Source of the DNA: Streptomyces sp. NRRL F-2580 | GTDB lineage: Bacteria; Actinomycetota; Actinomycetes; Streptomycetales; Streptomycetaceae | Length of the DNA stretch: 64,000 nt | Assembly (NCBI RefSeq): GCF_000720115.1 | Contig: NZ_JOIR01000010.1 | Location: 186,001-250,000 of the forward strand | Reading direction: 5' to 3' | Part shown: in pieces, positions 1 through 9,488 of the stretch | Position numbering within the stretch: position 1 is the first letter of the stretch | Layout: every line of letters begins with the position of its first letter | Translations under genes and position numbers: made by a program | The notes under the pieces: model-generated | What the model was told of the DNA's origin: nothing | Seen by the model: the letters and a program-made list of their open reading frames with translations, nothing else | The model's database searches: none

Positions 1-321
1 GCGCTGTTCGCCACGATGGGCGCGTCCTGGTCGGTCAACCGGTACATGCCGCAGTCCGACAACATGACGATGGGCATCGACGCCTGGCGGGCCCACACCA
101 TCAAGAAGGCGGACGGCACCTGCCCGCGCTTCGCGCCGGACAAGAAGAAGTGCGCGGACATCGTCACGACCGACTGGAAGCAGAACGCCGACGACGGCGA
201 GATCTGGTGCGGTGGCATCGGTCCGCTGAACTGGCAGGCCGTCTGCGGGCGCAAGGCGCCGGAGTCGGAGCTGAAGAAGGAAGAGCAGGAGCAGAAGGAG
301 CGGGAGAAGGCGAAGAAGTAG
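1..321 (+). CDS. C-terminal end of an unrecognised protein (5' truncated by window)
   Basis: An open frame runs from the window edge to a TAG at 319-321, so only the last 106 residues are visible. The visible part has several Cys residues, a W-rich stretch (WCGGIGPLNW) and a charged, Glu/Lys-rich tail (about 25 residues) that is probably unstructured or coiled. I do not recognise a family. A strong hairpin follows directly, so this gene probably ends its transcription unit. The true length, start and function cannot be read from this window. Confidence 0.6.
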   Translation, partial: ALFATMGASWSVNRYMPQSDNMTMGIDAWRAHTIKKADGTCPRFAPDKKKCADIVTTDWKQNADDGEIWCGGIGPLNWQAVCGRKAPESELKKEEQEQKEREKAKK

Positions 322-335
322 CCTTCGTCCCAACC

Positions 336-377
336 GAGGACCCCCGTCCCGCACTTCGTCGCGGACCGGGGGTCTTC
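336..377 (+). terminator. Probable intrinsic terminator after the first gene
   Basis: Arms at 336-352 and 361-377 pair over 11 bp, then a 2x2 internal mismatch, then 4 bp, around an 8-nt loop. It lies 15 bp after the stop codon of the preceding gene. There is no U-tract, which is usual for Streptomyces terminators. Confidence 0.65.
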
Positions 378-498
378 GCGTATCCGTACCCGTGTTCGCC
401 CGAGACCGACCCCCCTGATCGGGCCGGCGCCGGCGGCCAGTAGCATCCGGCCGGGCAGCCATTACTTCTGCATTACCACAGGGGCGGGGACGGACAAC

Positions 499-2262
499 TT
501 GAAACTAGGTCGTGTGCGCGGGACGGCTCTTGCCGCCGCGCTCGGTGTCGTGACGGTGCTCGGCATCCAGGGCGTCGCCAGCGGAACGGGTGCCTCCGAC
601 GGGGGCGAGGTGTCGCCCTACAGCACCCGCGCCCGCGAGAAGGGTCCGGTCGAGGGCGAGCTGCACCGGCTCGCGCTGAAGCCCAAGGGCAGGGGCGAGG
701 CCGTCCTCTCCCAGCAGGGCACCGAGCCCTTCGGGCTCCTCGGCGTCTCCTGGAGCGACCCCGAGGCCGAGGTCAAGGGCAAGATCGAGGCCCGCACCCG
801 GGACGCCGACACCGGCAAGTGGTCGAAGTGGGTCGTGCTGGAGCAGGCCGAGTCCGGCCTCGACGGCAAGCGCCCCGGGCTGCGCGGAGCCACCGAGCCG
901 GTCTGGGTCGGCCCGTCCGACGGAGCCGAGGTACGGGTGGCCGGCGGCGCCGAGCTGCCCGCCGGCATGGAACTGAACCTGGTGGACCCGGGGGCCGGCG
1001 GCGCGAAGGCCAAGAAGAAGGGCAACCTGGGCCTCGGTCCGGCCGCCTTCGCCCTTCCCGCCGAGGACCCCACGCCGATCCCGCAGACCCCGCCGACCAC
1101 GCCGGGACCGGAGTCGACCGCCCCGCGGCCGGACGTGGTCTCGCGCGTGCAGTGGGGCGCGGACGAGTCCCTGAACAACGAGGGCCCGATCTACCTCGCC
1201 GGAGCGAAGATCAAGGCGGTCTTCGTCCACCACACCGCCGCCACCGCGCCGTACGAGTGCTCCGAGTCCGCAGCCATCGTCCGGAGCATCCACAAGTACC
1301 ACGTGGAGATCGAGAAGTGGCGCGACCTCGGCTACAACTTCCTCGTCGACAAGTGCGGCACGGTCTTCGAAGGCCGTCAGGGCGGTGTGGACCAGCCCGT
1401 CCAGGGCGCGCACACCTTCGGCTGGAACTCCGAGTCGACGAGCGTCTCGATCCTCGGTGACTACACGAACGCGGGGGCCTCGCCCGCCGCGCTCGAAGCC
1501 GTCTCCAAGGTCGCCGCGTACAAGCTCGGCCAGTACGACGGCGACATCAACGGCACGACGACGCTGACCGCCGGCGCCACCCAGAAGAACTTCTTCGGCA
1601 AGAGCTACACCGAGAAGCAGAGTTACGAGTTCAAGTCGCTCTCGGGCCACCGGGACGGCTTCAACACCCAGTGCCCGGGCAACTCCCTCTACCCGCAGTT
1701 GGAGGCGCTCCGCCAGACGGGCCCCGCGGCCCAGCTGAAGATCGCCTCGGTGAACGGGGCGCCGGCCGTGCCGGGCGCCACCTACCCCGGCGGCGCGGCC
1801 CTGACGGTCGACTGGACCACCAGCACTGCCAGTGGCGCGCTGAACAAGTTCGAGCTGCTGGTGGACGGTGAGGCCACCGCCGTCACCGACGGCACCGCCC
1901 GCAAGGCGACCGCCGTCGTGACCCACGGCAAGCACGAGGTCCGCGTCCGCGCGACCGCCGCGAACGGCAAGGTCTCCACGAGCCTCGCGGTCACCGTCGA
2001 AGCGGACGTCAAGGGCACCAAGTTCGTCCCCGTCGCGCCGAAGCGGCTGATGGACACCCGTACCGGCCTGGGCGTTCGCTCCGGCCCCGTGGGTACCGCC
2101 GGCGTGGTCACCCTGCCGGTGGCCGCCGCCACCGGTGGCACGCCCACCGCGGTGGTGCTGAACGTGACGGCGACCAACCCGACGCAGCCGAGCTTCGTGT
2201 CGGTGTACCCGAGCGGTACGACCCGCTCCAGTGCCTCGAACCTGAACTTCCGAAGCGGCTGA
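499..2262 (+). CDS. Secreted PGRP-type N-acetylmuramoyl-L-alanine amidase, C-terminus cut short by frameshift
   Basis: Predicted secreted zinc amidase that cuts the lactyl-Ala bond of peptidoglycan. TTG start at 499 with a purine-rich stretch (ggggcgggga) upstream. Residues 1-31 form a signal peptide. The PGRP/Amidase_2 domain spans about residues 210-405. By family analogy the zinc ligands are one His of VHHTA (244/245), H384 in SGHRD and C392 in QCPGN. An Ig-like stretch follows (about 420-505), then the first RLMDTRTGLGV repeat. The frame hits TGA at 2260-2262 inside this repeat, and the remaining repeats continue in another frame (2262-2816). A 4-bp deletion after AACTTC at 2250, judged from the next repeat copy, explains the break. 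The catalytic domain is intact, so the truncated product may still work. A sequencing or assembly error is possible. Confidence 0.85.
   Translation: MKLGRVRGTALAAALGVVTVLGIQGVASGTGASDGGEVSPYSTRAREKGPVEGELHRLALKPKGRGEAVLSQQGTEPFGLLGVSWSDPEAEVKGKIEARTRDADTGKWSKWVVLEQAESGLDGKRPGLRGATEPVWVGPSDGAEVRVAGGAELPAGMELNLVDPGAGGAKAKKKGNLGLGPAAFALPAEDPTPIPQTPPTTPGPESTAPRPDVVSRVQWGADESLNNEGPIYLAGAKIKAVFVHHTAATAPYECSESAAIVRSIHKYHVEIEKWRDLGYNFLVDKCGTVFEGRQGGVDQPVQGAHTFGWNSESTSVSILGDYTNAGASPAALEAVSKVAAYKLGQYDGDINGTTTLTAGATQKNFFGKSYTEKQSYEFKSLSGHRDGFNTQCPGNSLYPQLEALRQTGPAAQLKIASVNGAPAVPGATYPGGAALTVDWTTSTASGALNKFELLVDGEATAVTDGTARKATAVVTHGKHEVRVRATAANGKVSTSLAVTVEADVKGTKFVPVAPKRLMDTRTGLGVRSGPVGTAGVVTLPVAAATGGTPTAVVLNVTATNPTQPSFVSVYPSGTTRSSASNLNFRSG
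2152..2250 (+). repeat. 99-bp direct repeat, copy 1
   Basis: As far as I can read, identical base for base to 2373-2471. It encodes the second half of the amidase C-terminal repeat. The frameshift lies exactly at its 3' end: here AACTTC is followed by CGAAGCGG, in copy 2 by GGCCCGAAGCGG. Confidence 0.9.
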
Positions 2263-2816
2263 TGGACACCCGTACGGGCCTCGGCGTTCCGGCCGGCTCG
2301 GTCGGTACCGCCGGTGTGGTCACCCTGCCCGTGGCGGGCGTCGACGGCATCCCGGCCACCGGCGTCAAGGCCGTGGTGCTGAACGTGACGGCGACCAACC
2401 CGACGCAGCCGAGCTTCGTGTCGGTGTACCCGAGCGGTACGACCCGCTCCAGTGCCTCGAACCTGAACTTCGGCCCGAAGCGGCTGATGGACACCCGCAC
2501 GGGCCTCGGCGTCCGGCAGGGCCGGGTCACCGGGGGCGGTGTGGTCACGCTGCCCGTGGCGGGCGTCGGCGGCATCCCGGCCACCGGGATCAAGGCCGTG
2601 GTGCTGAACGTGACGGCGACCAACCCGACCGAGGCCAGCTACGTGTCGGTCTTCCCGAGCGGCACGACCCGCTCCAGCGCCTCCAACCTGAACTTCACCG
2701 CCGGTCTCACGATCCCCAACCTGGTGGTCGTCCCGGTGGTGGACGGCAAGGTCAGCTTCTACAACAACACCGGTTCCGTGGATCTCATCGCGGACATCAC
2801 GGGGTACTTCAGCTAG
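2262..2816 (+). pseudogene. Displaced C-terminal repeats of the upstream amidase
   Basis: This 184-codon frame carries two further copies of the RLMDTRTGLGV...VLNVTATNPT...SSASNLNF repeat. It ends in the usual cap of these secreted Streptomyces repeats (NLVVVPVVDGKVSFYNNTG...DITGYFS). It has no signal peptide or RBS of its own and starts at an ATG overlapping the upstream TGA (TGATG). It is best read as the rest of the amidase, put out of frame by the 4-bp loss at about 2250. Translational coupling through TGATG could in principle still make it as a cytosolic fragment. Confidence 0.8.
2373..2471 (+). repeat. 99-bp direct repeat, copy 2
   Basis: Second perfect copy of the 2152-2250 segment. 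A third, diverged copy follows at about 2600-2697. Near-identical tandem copies promote slippage, unequal recombination and assembly errors. Confidence 0.9.
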
Positions 2817-2920
2817 GGGCGTGAACGCGTCTTTTCGCAGGTGAGGGGCTCCACACCGCAAGGTGCGGGGCCCCTCGCGCATGTCAGGTCAGGGAACGGA
2901 AACAGGGGGACACAGGGGAC

Positions 2921-4021
2921 ATGGGGACGAACGAGGGCGACAGGGCGGGCATCTCCGACGAGGAGCTGGCCCGGTTCATGGAGCAGGCCGCCCGGGGCGC
3001 GGGCAACGCACCGACCGAGCCCTCCGCACGGGCGCGGATGGTGACCGAACGGCTGCGGGCCACGCAGGGGCAGGAGCCGCCGGGCTGGCGGACCGGGCCC
3101 GGACGGCGCGAGCGCCGGCGTCCCGGGCGGCTGGGGGCCGCTCTGGCCGTCCTCGGCGTCGCCGCGCTCGCGCTGATCGCCGTACGGCCCGAGCTGGTGA
3201 TCGACCGGCTCACCGGCAGGACCGAGGCCCGCCAGGAGGCCTCGAACGCCGCTCCGCTGCCCGGGGAGTCCGGCCGTCCGACCGCGCCACCGCCGTCGAC
3301 GGCGCCCGACCAGCCGACTCTGCAGGAACCTTTCCGCGGCTCCCCGGCCCTCCAGTGGGCCGACGGGGCCGCCGGCATCGAGCTCCCCGCGGCCACGGCC
3401 GTCGGCGGGATGTCCCAGCAGCAGGTCGCGGACGCGCTGGAAAAGGCCAGGCAGTTCCTGATCGCGACCAACCTCGACCCGGCGACCCTGCGCGGGGAGC
3501 GGCCGGCCGCCGCCCTGGCGATCCTGGACCCCAAGCAGCCGGAGGTCCCGCAGCGGCTGGAGCAGTCCCTGACCAAGCCCACCGCGGAGAACACCCCGGT
3601 GATGCTCTTCACCCGCTTCGACCAGACGAAGGTCAAGCCGGTCGGTGACGTCGTCAAGGTGCGCGGCAGCATGCGCGCGGAGGCGGGGGAGCCCGGGGAA
3701 CTGCTCGTGGTGACGGACTACACCTTCGTCCACCCCATGACGAACGGGGGCACGGGCGTGCAGCGCACCATCGTGCGCCGGCAGGTCACCCTGAGCCTGC
3801 TCGACCCGGCGCGCTGGGAGGCCACCCGGGGCCGGCTCCAGCTGCGCAAGTACGTCTCGGAGTGGTCGAACGTCGCATGCGAGACGGCCGACGGCTTCCT
3901 GCACCCTGACTTCCCGCGGGAGGCTCCGGCCGGGCCGGCGCCCACCGGTCCCGCCGTGGATCCGTACGACCGCAGCAGGGACATCGAGGGCGAAGGGTGC
4001 GGGACGGTCACGCGCTCCTGA
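2921..4021 (+). CDS. Unknown single-pass membrane protein
   Basis: A 366-residue protein starting at ATG 2921, after an A/G-rich run (gggaacggaaacaggggg). It has a cytoplasmic N-terminus of about 65 residues and one membrane segment at about residues 68-90 (LAVLGVAALALIAV). A Pro-rich linker and a soluble extracytoplasmic domain of about 240 residues follow. The N-terminus is acidic and helical (EELARFMEQAARGAG). I do not recognise the domain. The layout is like an anti-sigma or sensory membrane protein, but no defining motif is visible and no sigma factor gene is adjacent. It stands alone upstream of the ribosomal operon promoter. Confidence 0.75.
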   Translation: MGTNEGDRAGISDEELARFMEQAARGAGNAPTEPSARARMVTERLRATQGQEPPGWRTGPGRRERRRPGRLGAALAVLGVAALALIAVRPELVIDRLTGRTEARQEASNAAPLPGESGRPTAPPPSTAPDQPTLQEPFRGSPALQWADGAAGIELPAATAVGGMSQQQVADALEKARQFLIATNLDPATLRGERPAAALAILDPKQPEVPQRLEQSLTKPTAENTPVMLFTRFDQTKVKPVGDVVKVRGSMRAEAGEPGELLVVTDYTFVHPMTNGGTGVQRTIVRRQVTLSLLDPARWEATRGRLQLRKYVSEWSNVACETADGFLHPDFPREAPAGPAPTGPAVDPYDRSRDIEGEGCGTVTRS

Positions 4022-4061
4022 CCGGGGGAGGAGCCCCGCCGGGCGATGCGCGTGGTGCAGT

Positions 4062-4089
4062 TTGACCACTCAGCGTGGCGGGGTATTCT
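4062..4089 (+). promoter_or_regulatory. Candidate housekeeping promoter for the S10 operon
   Basis: TTGACC at 4062-4067 and TATTCT at 4084-4089 are 16 bp apart, close to the HrdB/sigma-70 consensus. They lie in the intergenic region upstream of rpsJ. Transcription would start near 4096, giving a leader of about 395 nt. Confidence 0.6.
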
Positions 4090-4095
4090 CTTCGG

Positions 4096-4490
4096 CCCGA
4101 TTGGCCAGGTACGTGCCTCGTATGGCAGACTACTCAAGTTGCTCGGCTGAGTGCCGATGCTGCGCGCCTCCCGCCGGGAGGACCGGAAGCGAGTCCCACA
4201 GTACTCGTCGTTCTTAATCTGCCTCTCGGGGCAGCAATGGGGACGGACGTACGGGAATCTTCTGGGAAGCGTCAGCACGGTGCCCACCAGGCACTCGGTG
4301 GGTGTTTCTCCCCCGAAGCGCGGTCACAGGGACCGCACCCCCTTGGACGAGGGAATTTCCGTATGGAAATTTTCTGTAGAGGGAGTGCGACACGCCCGAC
4401 CGCGTGGGTCGGAGGGAAGCGGCGGGATCCGTCCCGCAGCCGACCGAGAGCCAGAGCGTTTCCACATACAGACAGGACTACGGAGTAGCC
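4096..4490 (+). promoter_or_regulatory. Long untranslated leader of the S10 ribosomal operon
   Basis: This stretch of about 395 nt holds no convincing gene. It contains a hairpin with AATTTCC/GGAAATT arms (4354-4360 and 4365-4371, loop GTAT) and a CCCACC/GGTGGG pairing near 4283-4301. The length and the structures suggest post-transcriptional control, as in other bacterial S10 leaders, some of which respond to L4. Whether L4 binds here cannot be judged by eye. Confidence 0.45.
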
Positions 4491-4799
4491 ATGGCGGGAC
4501 AGAAGATCCGCATCCGGCTCAAGGCCTACGACCACGAGGTCATCGATTCCTCGGCGAAGAAGATCGTCGAGACGGTGACGCGCACTGGTGCGTCGGTCGC
4601 GGGCCCGGTGCCGCTGCCCACTGAGAAGAACGTGTACTGCGTCATCAAGTCGCCGCACAAGTACAAGGACTCGCGCGAGCACTTCGAGATGCGCACGCAC
4701 AAGCGCCTGATCGACATCCTCGACCCGACCCCCAAGACCGTTGACTCGCTGATGCGCCTGGACCTTCCGGCCGGCGTTGACATCGAGATCAAGCTCTGA
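4491..4799 (+). CDS. rpsJ: 30S ribosomal protein S10
   Basis: S10 (102 residues, family length) of the 30S head; in other bacteria it also pairs with NusB in antitermination. The N-terminus [18 protein letters not shown] is diagnostic. The ATG at 4491 is preceded by a GGAG-like site (ctacggagtagcc); an earlier in-frame ATG at 4404 would add a non-conserved extension. First gene of a run of about 16 kb of ribosomal genes in the standard S10-spc-alpha order. Confidence 0.98.
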   Translation: MAGQKIRIRLKAYDHEVIDSSAKKIVETVTRTGASVAGPVPLPTEKNVYCVIKSPHKYKDSREHFEMRTHKRLIDILDPTPKTVDSLMRLDLPAGVDIEIKL

Positions 4800-4813
4800 G
4801 AGGCGTCGAGAAG

Positions 4814-5458
4814 ATGGCAAAGCAGATCAAGGGCGTCCTGGGCGAGAAGCTCGGCATGACCCAGGTCTGGGACGAGAACAACCGTGTCGTCCCGGTGACC
4901 GTGGTCAAGGCCGGACCCTGCGTCGTTACCCAGGTCCGTACGAACGACATCGACGGCTACGAGTCGGTCCAGATCGCCTTCGGCGAGATCGACCCGCGCA
5001 AGGTGAACAAGCCCCTCAAGGGCCACTTCGCCAAGGCCGACGTGACCCCCCGCCGCCACCTGGTGGAGCTCCGCACCTCCGACGCCAGCGAGTACACGCT
5101 CGGCCAGGAGATCACTGCTGAGGTGTTCGAGTCCGGCGTCAAGGTTGACGTCACGGGCAACAGCAAGGGCAAGGGCTTCGCCGGTGTCATGAAGCGGCAC
5201 AACTTCCGGGGCCTCGGCGCCGGTCACGGTGTGCAGCGCAAGCACCGCTCCCCCGGTTCGATCGGTGGCTGCGCCACCCCTGGGCGTGTCTTCAAGGGCA
5301 TGCGCATGGCTGGTCGTATGGGCAACGAGCGCGTCACCACCCAGAACCTGACCATCCACGCGGTTGACGCGGAGAAGGGTCTGCTCCTCATCAAGGGTGC
5401 GGTCCCCGGTCCGAACGGCGGCCTCGTCCTGGTCCGTACCGCGGCCAAGGGGGCTTGA
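4814..5458 (+). CDS. rplC: 50S ribosomal protein L3
   Basis: L3 (214 residues) is an early 23S assembly protein whose loop reaches towards the peptidyl transferase centre. The start [19 protein letters not shown] and the core segment [24 protein letters not shown] are characteristic. It follows rpsJ by 14 bp and precedes rplD by 4 bp, so the genes are co-transcribed. Confidence 0.98.
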   Translation: MAKQIKGVLGEKLGMTQVWDENNRVVPVTVVKAGPCVVTQVRTNDIDGYESVQIAFGEIDPRKVNKPLKGHFAKADVTPRRHLVELRTSDASEYTLGQEITAEVFESGVKVDVTGNSKGKGFAGVMKRHNFRGLGAGHGVQRKHRSPGSIGGCATPGRVFKGMRMAGRMGNERVTTQNLTIHAVDAEKGLLLIKGAVPGPNGGLVLVRTAAKGA

Positions 5459-5462
5459 GGTA

Positions 5463-6113
5463 ATGAGCACCATTGACATCCTTTCGCCGGCAGGCGACAA
5501 GGCCGGTACCGTCGAGCTCCCCGCGGAGATCTTCGACGCGAAGACCAGCGTTCCGCTGATCCACCAGGTCGTTGTCGCTCAGCTGGCTGCTGCCCGTCAG
5601 GGCACGCACAAGACCAAGCGTCGTGGCGAAGTCCGTGGTGGTGGCCGCAAGCCGTACCGCCAGAAGGGCACCGGCCGCGCGCGCCAGGGTTCGACCCGTG
5701 CGCCGCAGTTCGTCGGCGGTGGCGTTGTCCACGGCCCGCAGCCGCGTGACTACTCCCAGCGGACCCCGAAGAAGATGAAGGCCGCCGCCCTCCGCGGTGC
5801 CCTCTCGGACCGTGCGCGTCACTCCCGCATCCACGTCGTCACCGGCGTGGTCGAGGGTTCCGCCTCCACGAAGGCCGCCAAGACGCTGTTCGGCAAGATC
5901 TCGGAGCGCAAGAACCTGCTCCTGGTCGTCGAGCGCGCCGACGAGGCCGCGTGGCTGTCCGCCCGCAACCTGCCCCAGGTTCACATCCTGGAGCCGGGCC
6001 AGCTGAACACGTACGACGTGATCGTCTCTGACGACGTGGTCTTCACTCAGGCCGCTTTCGAGTCCTTCGTGTCTGGCCCCAAGGCCGATGAGACCGAAGG
6101 GAGCGACGCCTGA
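5463..6113 (+). CDS. rplD: 50S ribosomal protein L4
   Basis: L4 (216 residues) binds 23S rRNA domain I, and its loop lines the exit tunnel. The tunnel-loop signature ([26 protein letters not shown], cited in part) is present near residues 50-75. The start ATG 5463 ([11 protein letters not shown]) is 4 bp after rplC, with GGGGCTTGAGG upstream; an earlier in-frame ATG inside rplC is not conserved. The stop overlaps rplW as TGATG. In some bacteria L4 represses its own operon through the leader. Confidence 0.97.
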   Translation: MSTIDILSPAGDKAGTVELPAEIFDAKTSVPLIHQVVVAQLAAARQGTHKTKRRGEVRGGGRKPYRQKGTGRARQGSTRAPQFVGGGVVHGPQPRDYSQRTPKKMKAAALRGALSDRARHSRIHVVTGVVEGSASTKAAKTLFGKISERKNLLLVVERADEAAWLSARNLPQVHILEPGQLNTYDVIVSDDVVFTQAAFESFVSGPKADETEGSDA

Positions 6114-6436
6114 TGTCTGAGGCGACCGTTACCAGCAAGACCTTCACTGACCCGCGCGACCTGCTGATCAAGCCGGTTGTCTCGGAGAAGAGCTACGCGC
6201 TGCTGGACGAGAACAAGTACACGTTCATCGTCGCGCCCGGCTCCAACAAGACCCAGATCAAGCAGGCCGTGGAAGCGGTCTTCGGGGTCAAGGTCACCGG
6301 GGTCAACACGATCAACCGTCAGGGTAAGCGCAAGCGCACCAAGACCGGTTTCGGCAAGCGTGCAGACACCAAGCGCGCCATCGTGACCCTCGCTGAGGGC
6401 GACCGAATCGACATCTTCGGCGGCCAGGCCTCCTAA
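6113..6436 (+). CDS. rplW: 50S ribosomal protein L23
   Basis: L23 (107 residues) sits at the exit of the nascent-chain tunnel and docks trigger factor and SRP. The pattern [26 protein letters not shown] is typical. It overlaps rplD by one base (TGATG), implying translational coupling. Confidence 0.97.
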   Translation: MSEATVTSKTFTDPRDLLIKPVVSEKSYALLDENKYTFIVAPGSNKTQIKQAVEAVFGVKVTGVNTINRQGKRKRTKTGFGKRADTKRAIVTLAEGDRIDIFGGQAS

Positions 6437-6475
6437 CGGAGGTCTAGTCGTCCGGAATCGGACGAGGACTGAGAA

Positions 6476-7312
6476 ATGGGTATCCGCAAGTACAAGCCGA
6501 CGACCCCGGGCCGTCGTGGCTCCAGCGTCGCCGACTTTGTCGAGATCACGCGGTCCACGCCGGAGAAGTCGCTGGTTCGCCCTCTGCACAGCAAGGGCGG
6601 CCGTAACAACACCGGCCGGATCACCGTTCGCCACCAGGGTGGTGGACACAAGCGCGCCTACCGCGTGATCGACTTCCGTCGTCACGACAAGGACGGCGTG
6701 CCGGCCAAGGTCGCGCACATCGAGTACGACCCCAACCGCACCGCGCGCATCGCGCTGCTGCACTACGCCGACGGCGAGAAGCGCTACATCATCGCGCCGA
6801 AGGCACTCAAGCAGGGTGACCGGATTGAGAACGGCCCGACGGCCGACATCAAGCCCGGCAACAACCTCGCGCTCCGCAACATCCCGGTCGGTACCACGAT
6901 CCACGCGATCGAGCTCCGTCCCGGTGGCGGCGCGAAGTTCGCCCGCTCCGCTGGTGCCTCCGTGCAGCTGCTGGCGAAGGAGGGCACCATGGCCCACCTC
7001 CGCATGCCGTCCGGTGAGATCCGTCTCGTCGACGCGCGCTGCCGCGCCACGGTCGGCGAGGTCGGCAACGCCGAGCAGTCGAACATCAACTGGGGCAAGG
7101 CCGGCCGCATGCGCTGGAAGGGCGTTCGCCCGTCCGTCCGCGGTGTCGCGATGAACCCGGTTGACCACCCGCACGGTGGTGGTGAGGGCAAGACCAGTGG
7201 TGGCCGCCACCCGGTCTCCCCGTGGGGTCAGAAGGAGGGTCGTACTCGCTCGCCGAAGAAGGCTTCGAGCAAGTACATCGTCCGCCGCCGCAAGACGAAC
7301 AAGAAGCGCTAG
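6476..7312 (+). CDS. rplB: 50S ribosomal protein L2
   Basis: L2 (278 residues) is needed for subunit joining and peptidyl transfer. The conserved C-terminal segment with the essential His ([13 protein letters not shown]) lies near residues 224-236. The N-terminus [14 protein letters not shown] is the actinobacterial form. The start ATG 6476 follows the purine-rich cggacgaggactgag. A 39-bp gap separates it from rplW. Confidence 0.98.
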   Translation: MGIRKYKPTTPGRRGSSVADFVEITRSTPEKSLVRPLHSKGGRNNTGRITVRHQGGGHKRAYRVIDFRRHDKDGVPAKVAHIEYDPNRTARIALLHYADGEKRYIIAPKALKQGDRIENGPTADIKPGNNLALRNIPVGTTIHAIELRPGGGAKFARSAGASVQLLAKEGTMAHLRMPSGEIRLVDARCRATVGEVGNAEQSNINWGKAGRMRWKGVRPSVRGVAMNPVDHPHGGGEGKTSGGRHPVSPWGQKEGRTRSPKKASSKYIVRRRKTNKKR

Positions 7313-7324
7313 GAGCGGGTTTAG

Positions 7325-7606
7325 ATGCCGCGCAGTCTCAAGAAGGGGCCCTTCGTCGACGACCACCTCGTAAAGAAGGTGGACGTCCAGAACGAAGCCG
7401 GCACCAAGAACGTCATCAAGACCTGGTCCCGTCGCTCGATGATCATCCCCAGCATGCTGGGTCACACCATCGCGGTGCACAACGGCAAGACCCACGTCCC
7501 GGTGTTCGTCACCGAGTCGATGGTCGGCCACAAGCTCGGCGAGTTCTCGCCGACTCGCACCTTCCGCGGCCACGTCAAGGACGACCGGAAGTCGAAGCGC
7601 CGCTAA
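7325..7606 (+). CDS. rpsS: 30S ribosomal protein S19
   Basis: S19 (93 residues) lies in the 30S head near the A-site finger and pairs with S13. [14 protein letters not shown] and [16 protein letters not shown] are family signatures. The start is 12 bp after rplB, preceded by aggagcgggtttag. Confidence 0.98.
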   Translation: MPRSLKKGPFVDDHLVKKVDVQNEAGTKNVIKTWSRRSMIIPSMLGHTIAVHNGKTHVPVFVTESMVGHKLGEFSPTRTFRGHVKDDRKSKRR

Positions 7607-7649
7607 AGGCGGGGTGGTTACGACTATGACTTACACCGAAGGGACAACC

Positions 7650-7997
7650 ATGGAAGCCAGGGCCCAGGCGCGGTACATCCGCGTCACGCCCATGAAGGCC
7701 CGCCGAGTGGTGGACCTTATCCGTGGCATGGATGCCACGGAGGCTCAGGCGGTCCTGCGTTTCGCCCCGCAGGCCGCGAGCGTGCCGGTTGGCAAGGTGC
7801 TTGACAGCGCCATTGCCAACGCCGCACACAACTACAACCACCCGGACGCCTCCACGCTGGTCATCAGCGAGGCGTACGTGGACGAGGGCCCGACCCTGAA
7901 GCGGTTCCGTCCGCGTGCGCAGGGCCGTGCCTACCGGATCCGCAAGCGGACCAGCCACATCACCGTGGTCGTCAGCAGCAAGGAAGGTTCCCGGTAA
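7650..7997 (+). CDS. rplV: 50S ribosomal protein L22
   Basis: L22 (115 residues from this start) lines the exit tunnel and is a known site of macrolide resistance changes in other bacteria. [19 protein letters not shown] is diagnostic, and the tunnel hairpin ([15 protein letters not shown]) lies near residues 80-95. ATG 7650 has GAAGGGA 7 nt upstream; ATG 7626 (MTYTEGTT...) and GTG 7614 in the same frame are alternatives that add 8-12 residues. The stop overlaps rpsC as TAATG. Confidence 0.95.
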   Translation: MEARAQARYIRVTPMKARRVVDLIRGMDATEAQAVLRFAPQAASVPVGKVLDSAIANAAHNYNHPDASTLVISEAYVDEGPTLKRFRPRAQGRAYRIRKRTSHITVVVSSKEGSR

Positions 7998-8839
7998 TGG
8001 GCCAGAAGGTAAACCCGCACGGGTTCCGGCTCGGCATCACCACCGACTTCAAGTCGCGTTGGTACGCCGACAAGCTGTACAAGGACTACGTCAAGGAAGA
8101 CGTCGCCATCCGTCGGATGATGACGTCCGGCATGGAGCGCGCCGGCATCTCGAAGGTTGAGATCGAGCGCACCCGTGACCGCGTGCGTGTGGACATCCAC
8201 ACCGCTCGTCCGGGCATCGTCATCGGCCGCCGTGGCGCCGAGGCCGACCGCATCCGCGGTGACCTCGAGAAGCTCACGGGCAAGCAGGTCCAGCTGAACA
8301 TCCTCGAGGTCAAGAACCCCGAGCTTGACGCTCAGCTGGTTGCCCAGGCCGTTGCCGAGCAGCTCTCCTCCCGCGTCTCCTTCCGTCGCGCCATGCGTAA
8401 GAGCATGCAGGGCACGATGAAGGCCGGCGCCAAGGGCATCAAGATCCAGTGTGGCGGTCGTCTCGGCGGCGCCGAGATGTCCCGCTCCGAGTTCTACCGC
8501 GAGGGTCGTGTGCCGCTGCACACGCTGCGCGCGAACGTGGACTACGGCTTCTTCGAGGCCAAGACCACCTTCGGCCGTATCGGTGTGAAGGTCTGGATCT
8601 ACAAGGGCGACGTCAAGAACATCGCCGAGGTTCGCGCCGAGAACGCTGCGGCCCGTGCGGGTAACCGCCCGGCCCGTGGCGCGCAGGGCGCAGGCGACCG
8701 TCCCGCCGGCCGTGGTGGCCGTGGTGGCGAGCGCGGCGGCCGTGGTGGCCGCAAGCCGCAGCAGGCTGCTGGTGCCGAGGCCCCCAAGGCCGACGCTCCC
8801 GCCGCCGCTCCGGCCGAGAGCACCGGAACGGAGGCCTGA
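7997..8839 (+). CDS. rpsC: 30S ribosomal protein S3 with Gly/Arg-rich tail
   Basis: S3 (280 residues) forms part of the mRNA entry site. It has an N-terminal KH domain with the GxxG-type signature ([14 protein letters not shown]) near residues 75-90 and a C-terminal domain ([13 protein letters not shown]). From about residue 215 there is an actinobacterial low-complexity tail rich in GGRGGRGGE and then Ala/Pro, probably disordered and RNA-binding. The start overlaps the rplV stop. Confidence 0.97.
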   Translation: MGQKVNPHGFRLGITTDFKSRWYADKLYKDYVKEDVAIRRMMTSGMERAGISKVEIERTRDRVRVDIHTARPGIVIGRRGAEADRIRGDLEKLTGKQVQLNILEVKNPELDAQLVAQAVAEQLSSRVSFRRAMRKSMQGTMKAGAKGIKIQCGGRLGGAEMSRSEFYREGRVPLHTLRANVDYGFFEAKTTFGRIGVKVWIYKGDVKNIAEVRAENAAARAGNRPARGAQGAGDRPAGRGGRGGERGGRGGRKPQQAAGAEAPKADAPAAAPAESTGTEA

Positions 8840-8844
8840 CCGAC

Positions 8845-9264
8845 ATGCTGATCCCTCGTAGGGTCAAGCACCGCAAGCAGCACCACCCCAAGCGCAGTGG
8901 TATGGCGAAGGGCGGTACTGAGGTCACGTTCGGCGAGTACGGCATCCAGGCGCTGACCCCGGCGTACGTGACGAACCGCCAGATCGAGGCGGCTCGTATT
9001 GCGATGACCCGCCACATCAAGCGTGGCGGCAAGGTCTGGATCAACATCTACCCGGACCGCCCGCTGACGAAGAAGCCTGCCGAGACCCGCATGGGTTCCG
9101 GTAAGGGTTCTCCCGAGTGGTGGATCGCCAACGTGCACCCGGGTCGGGTCATGTTCGAGCTGTCCTACCCGAACGAGAAGATTGCTCGTGAGGCGCTCAC
9201 CCGCGCTGCTCACAAGCTTCCGATGAAGTGCCGGATTGTTCGGCGCGAGGCAGGTGAGTCGTGA
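8845..9264 (+). CDS. rplP: 50S ribosomal protein L16
   Basis: L16 (139 residues) contacts A-site tRNA and 5S r[22 protein letters not shown] and [20 protein letters not shown] are diagnostic. It starts 5 bp after rpsC, and its TGA overlaps the rpmC ATG. Confidence 0.98.
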   Translation: MLIPRRVKHRKQHHPKRSGMAKGGTEVTFGEYGIQALTPAYVTNRQIEAARIAMTRHIKRGGKVWINIYPDRPLTKKPAETRMGSGKGSPEWWIANVHPGRVMFELSYPNEKIAREALTRAAHKLPMKCRIVRREAGES

Positions 9265-9488
9265 TGGCGACGGGAACCAAGGCGTCCGAGCTGCGTGAGC
9301 TCGGCAACGAGGAGCTCGTTGGCAAGCTGCGCGAGGCCAAGGAGGAGCTGTTCAAGCTCCGCTTCCAGGCGGCCACGGGTCAGCTGGAGAACAACGGCCG
9401 GCTCAAGTCCGTCCGTAAGGACATCGCTCGCATCTACACCCTGATGCACGAGCGTGAGCTCGGTATCGAGACGGTGGAGAGCGCCTGA
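9264..9488 (+). CDS. rpmC: 50S ribosomal protein L29
   Basis: L29 (74 residues) is a two-helix protein near the tunnel exit. The pattern [27 protein letters not shown] is typical. Start: ATG 9264 overlaps the rplP stop (GTGATG); the GTG at 9261 is a possible alternative. The stop overlaps rpsQ (TGATG). Confidence 0.96.
   Translation: MATGTKASELRELGNEELVGKLREAKEELFKLRFQAATGQLENNGRLKSVRKDIARIYTLMHERELGIETVESA

Noticed and set aside
2260..2264. TGATG as a programmed frameshift or stop-restart site in the amidase
   Set aside because: The upstream repeat copy differs from the next one by a clean 4-bp loss, so mutation or assembly error explains it better; no slippery sequence is present.
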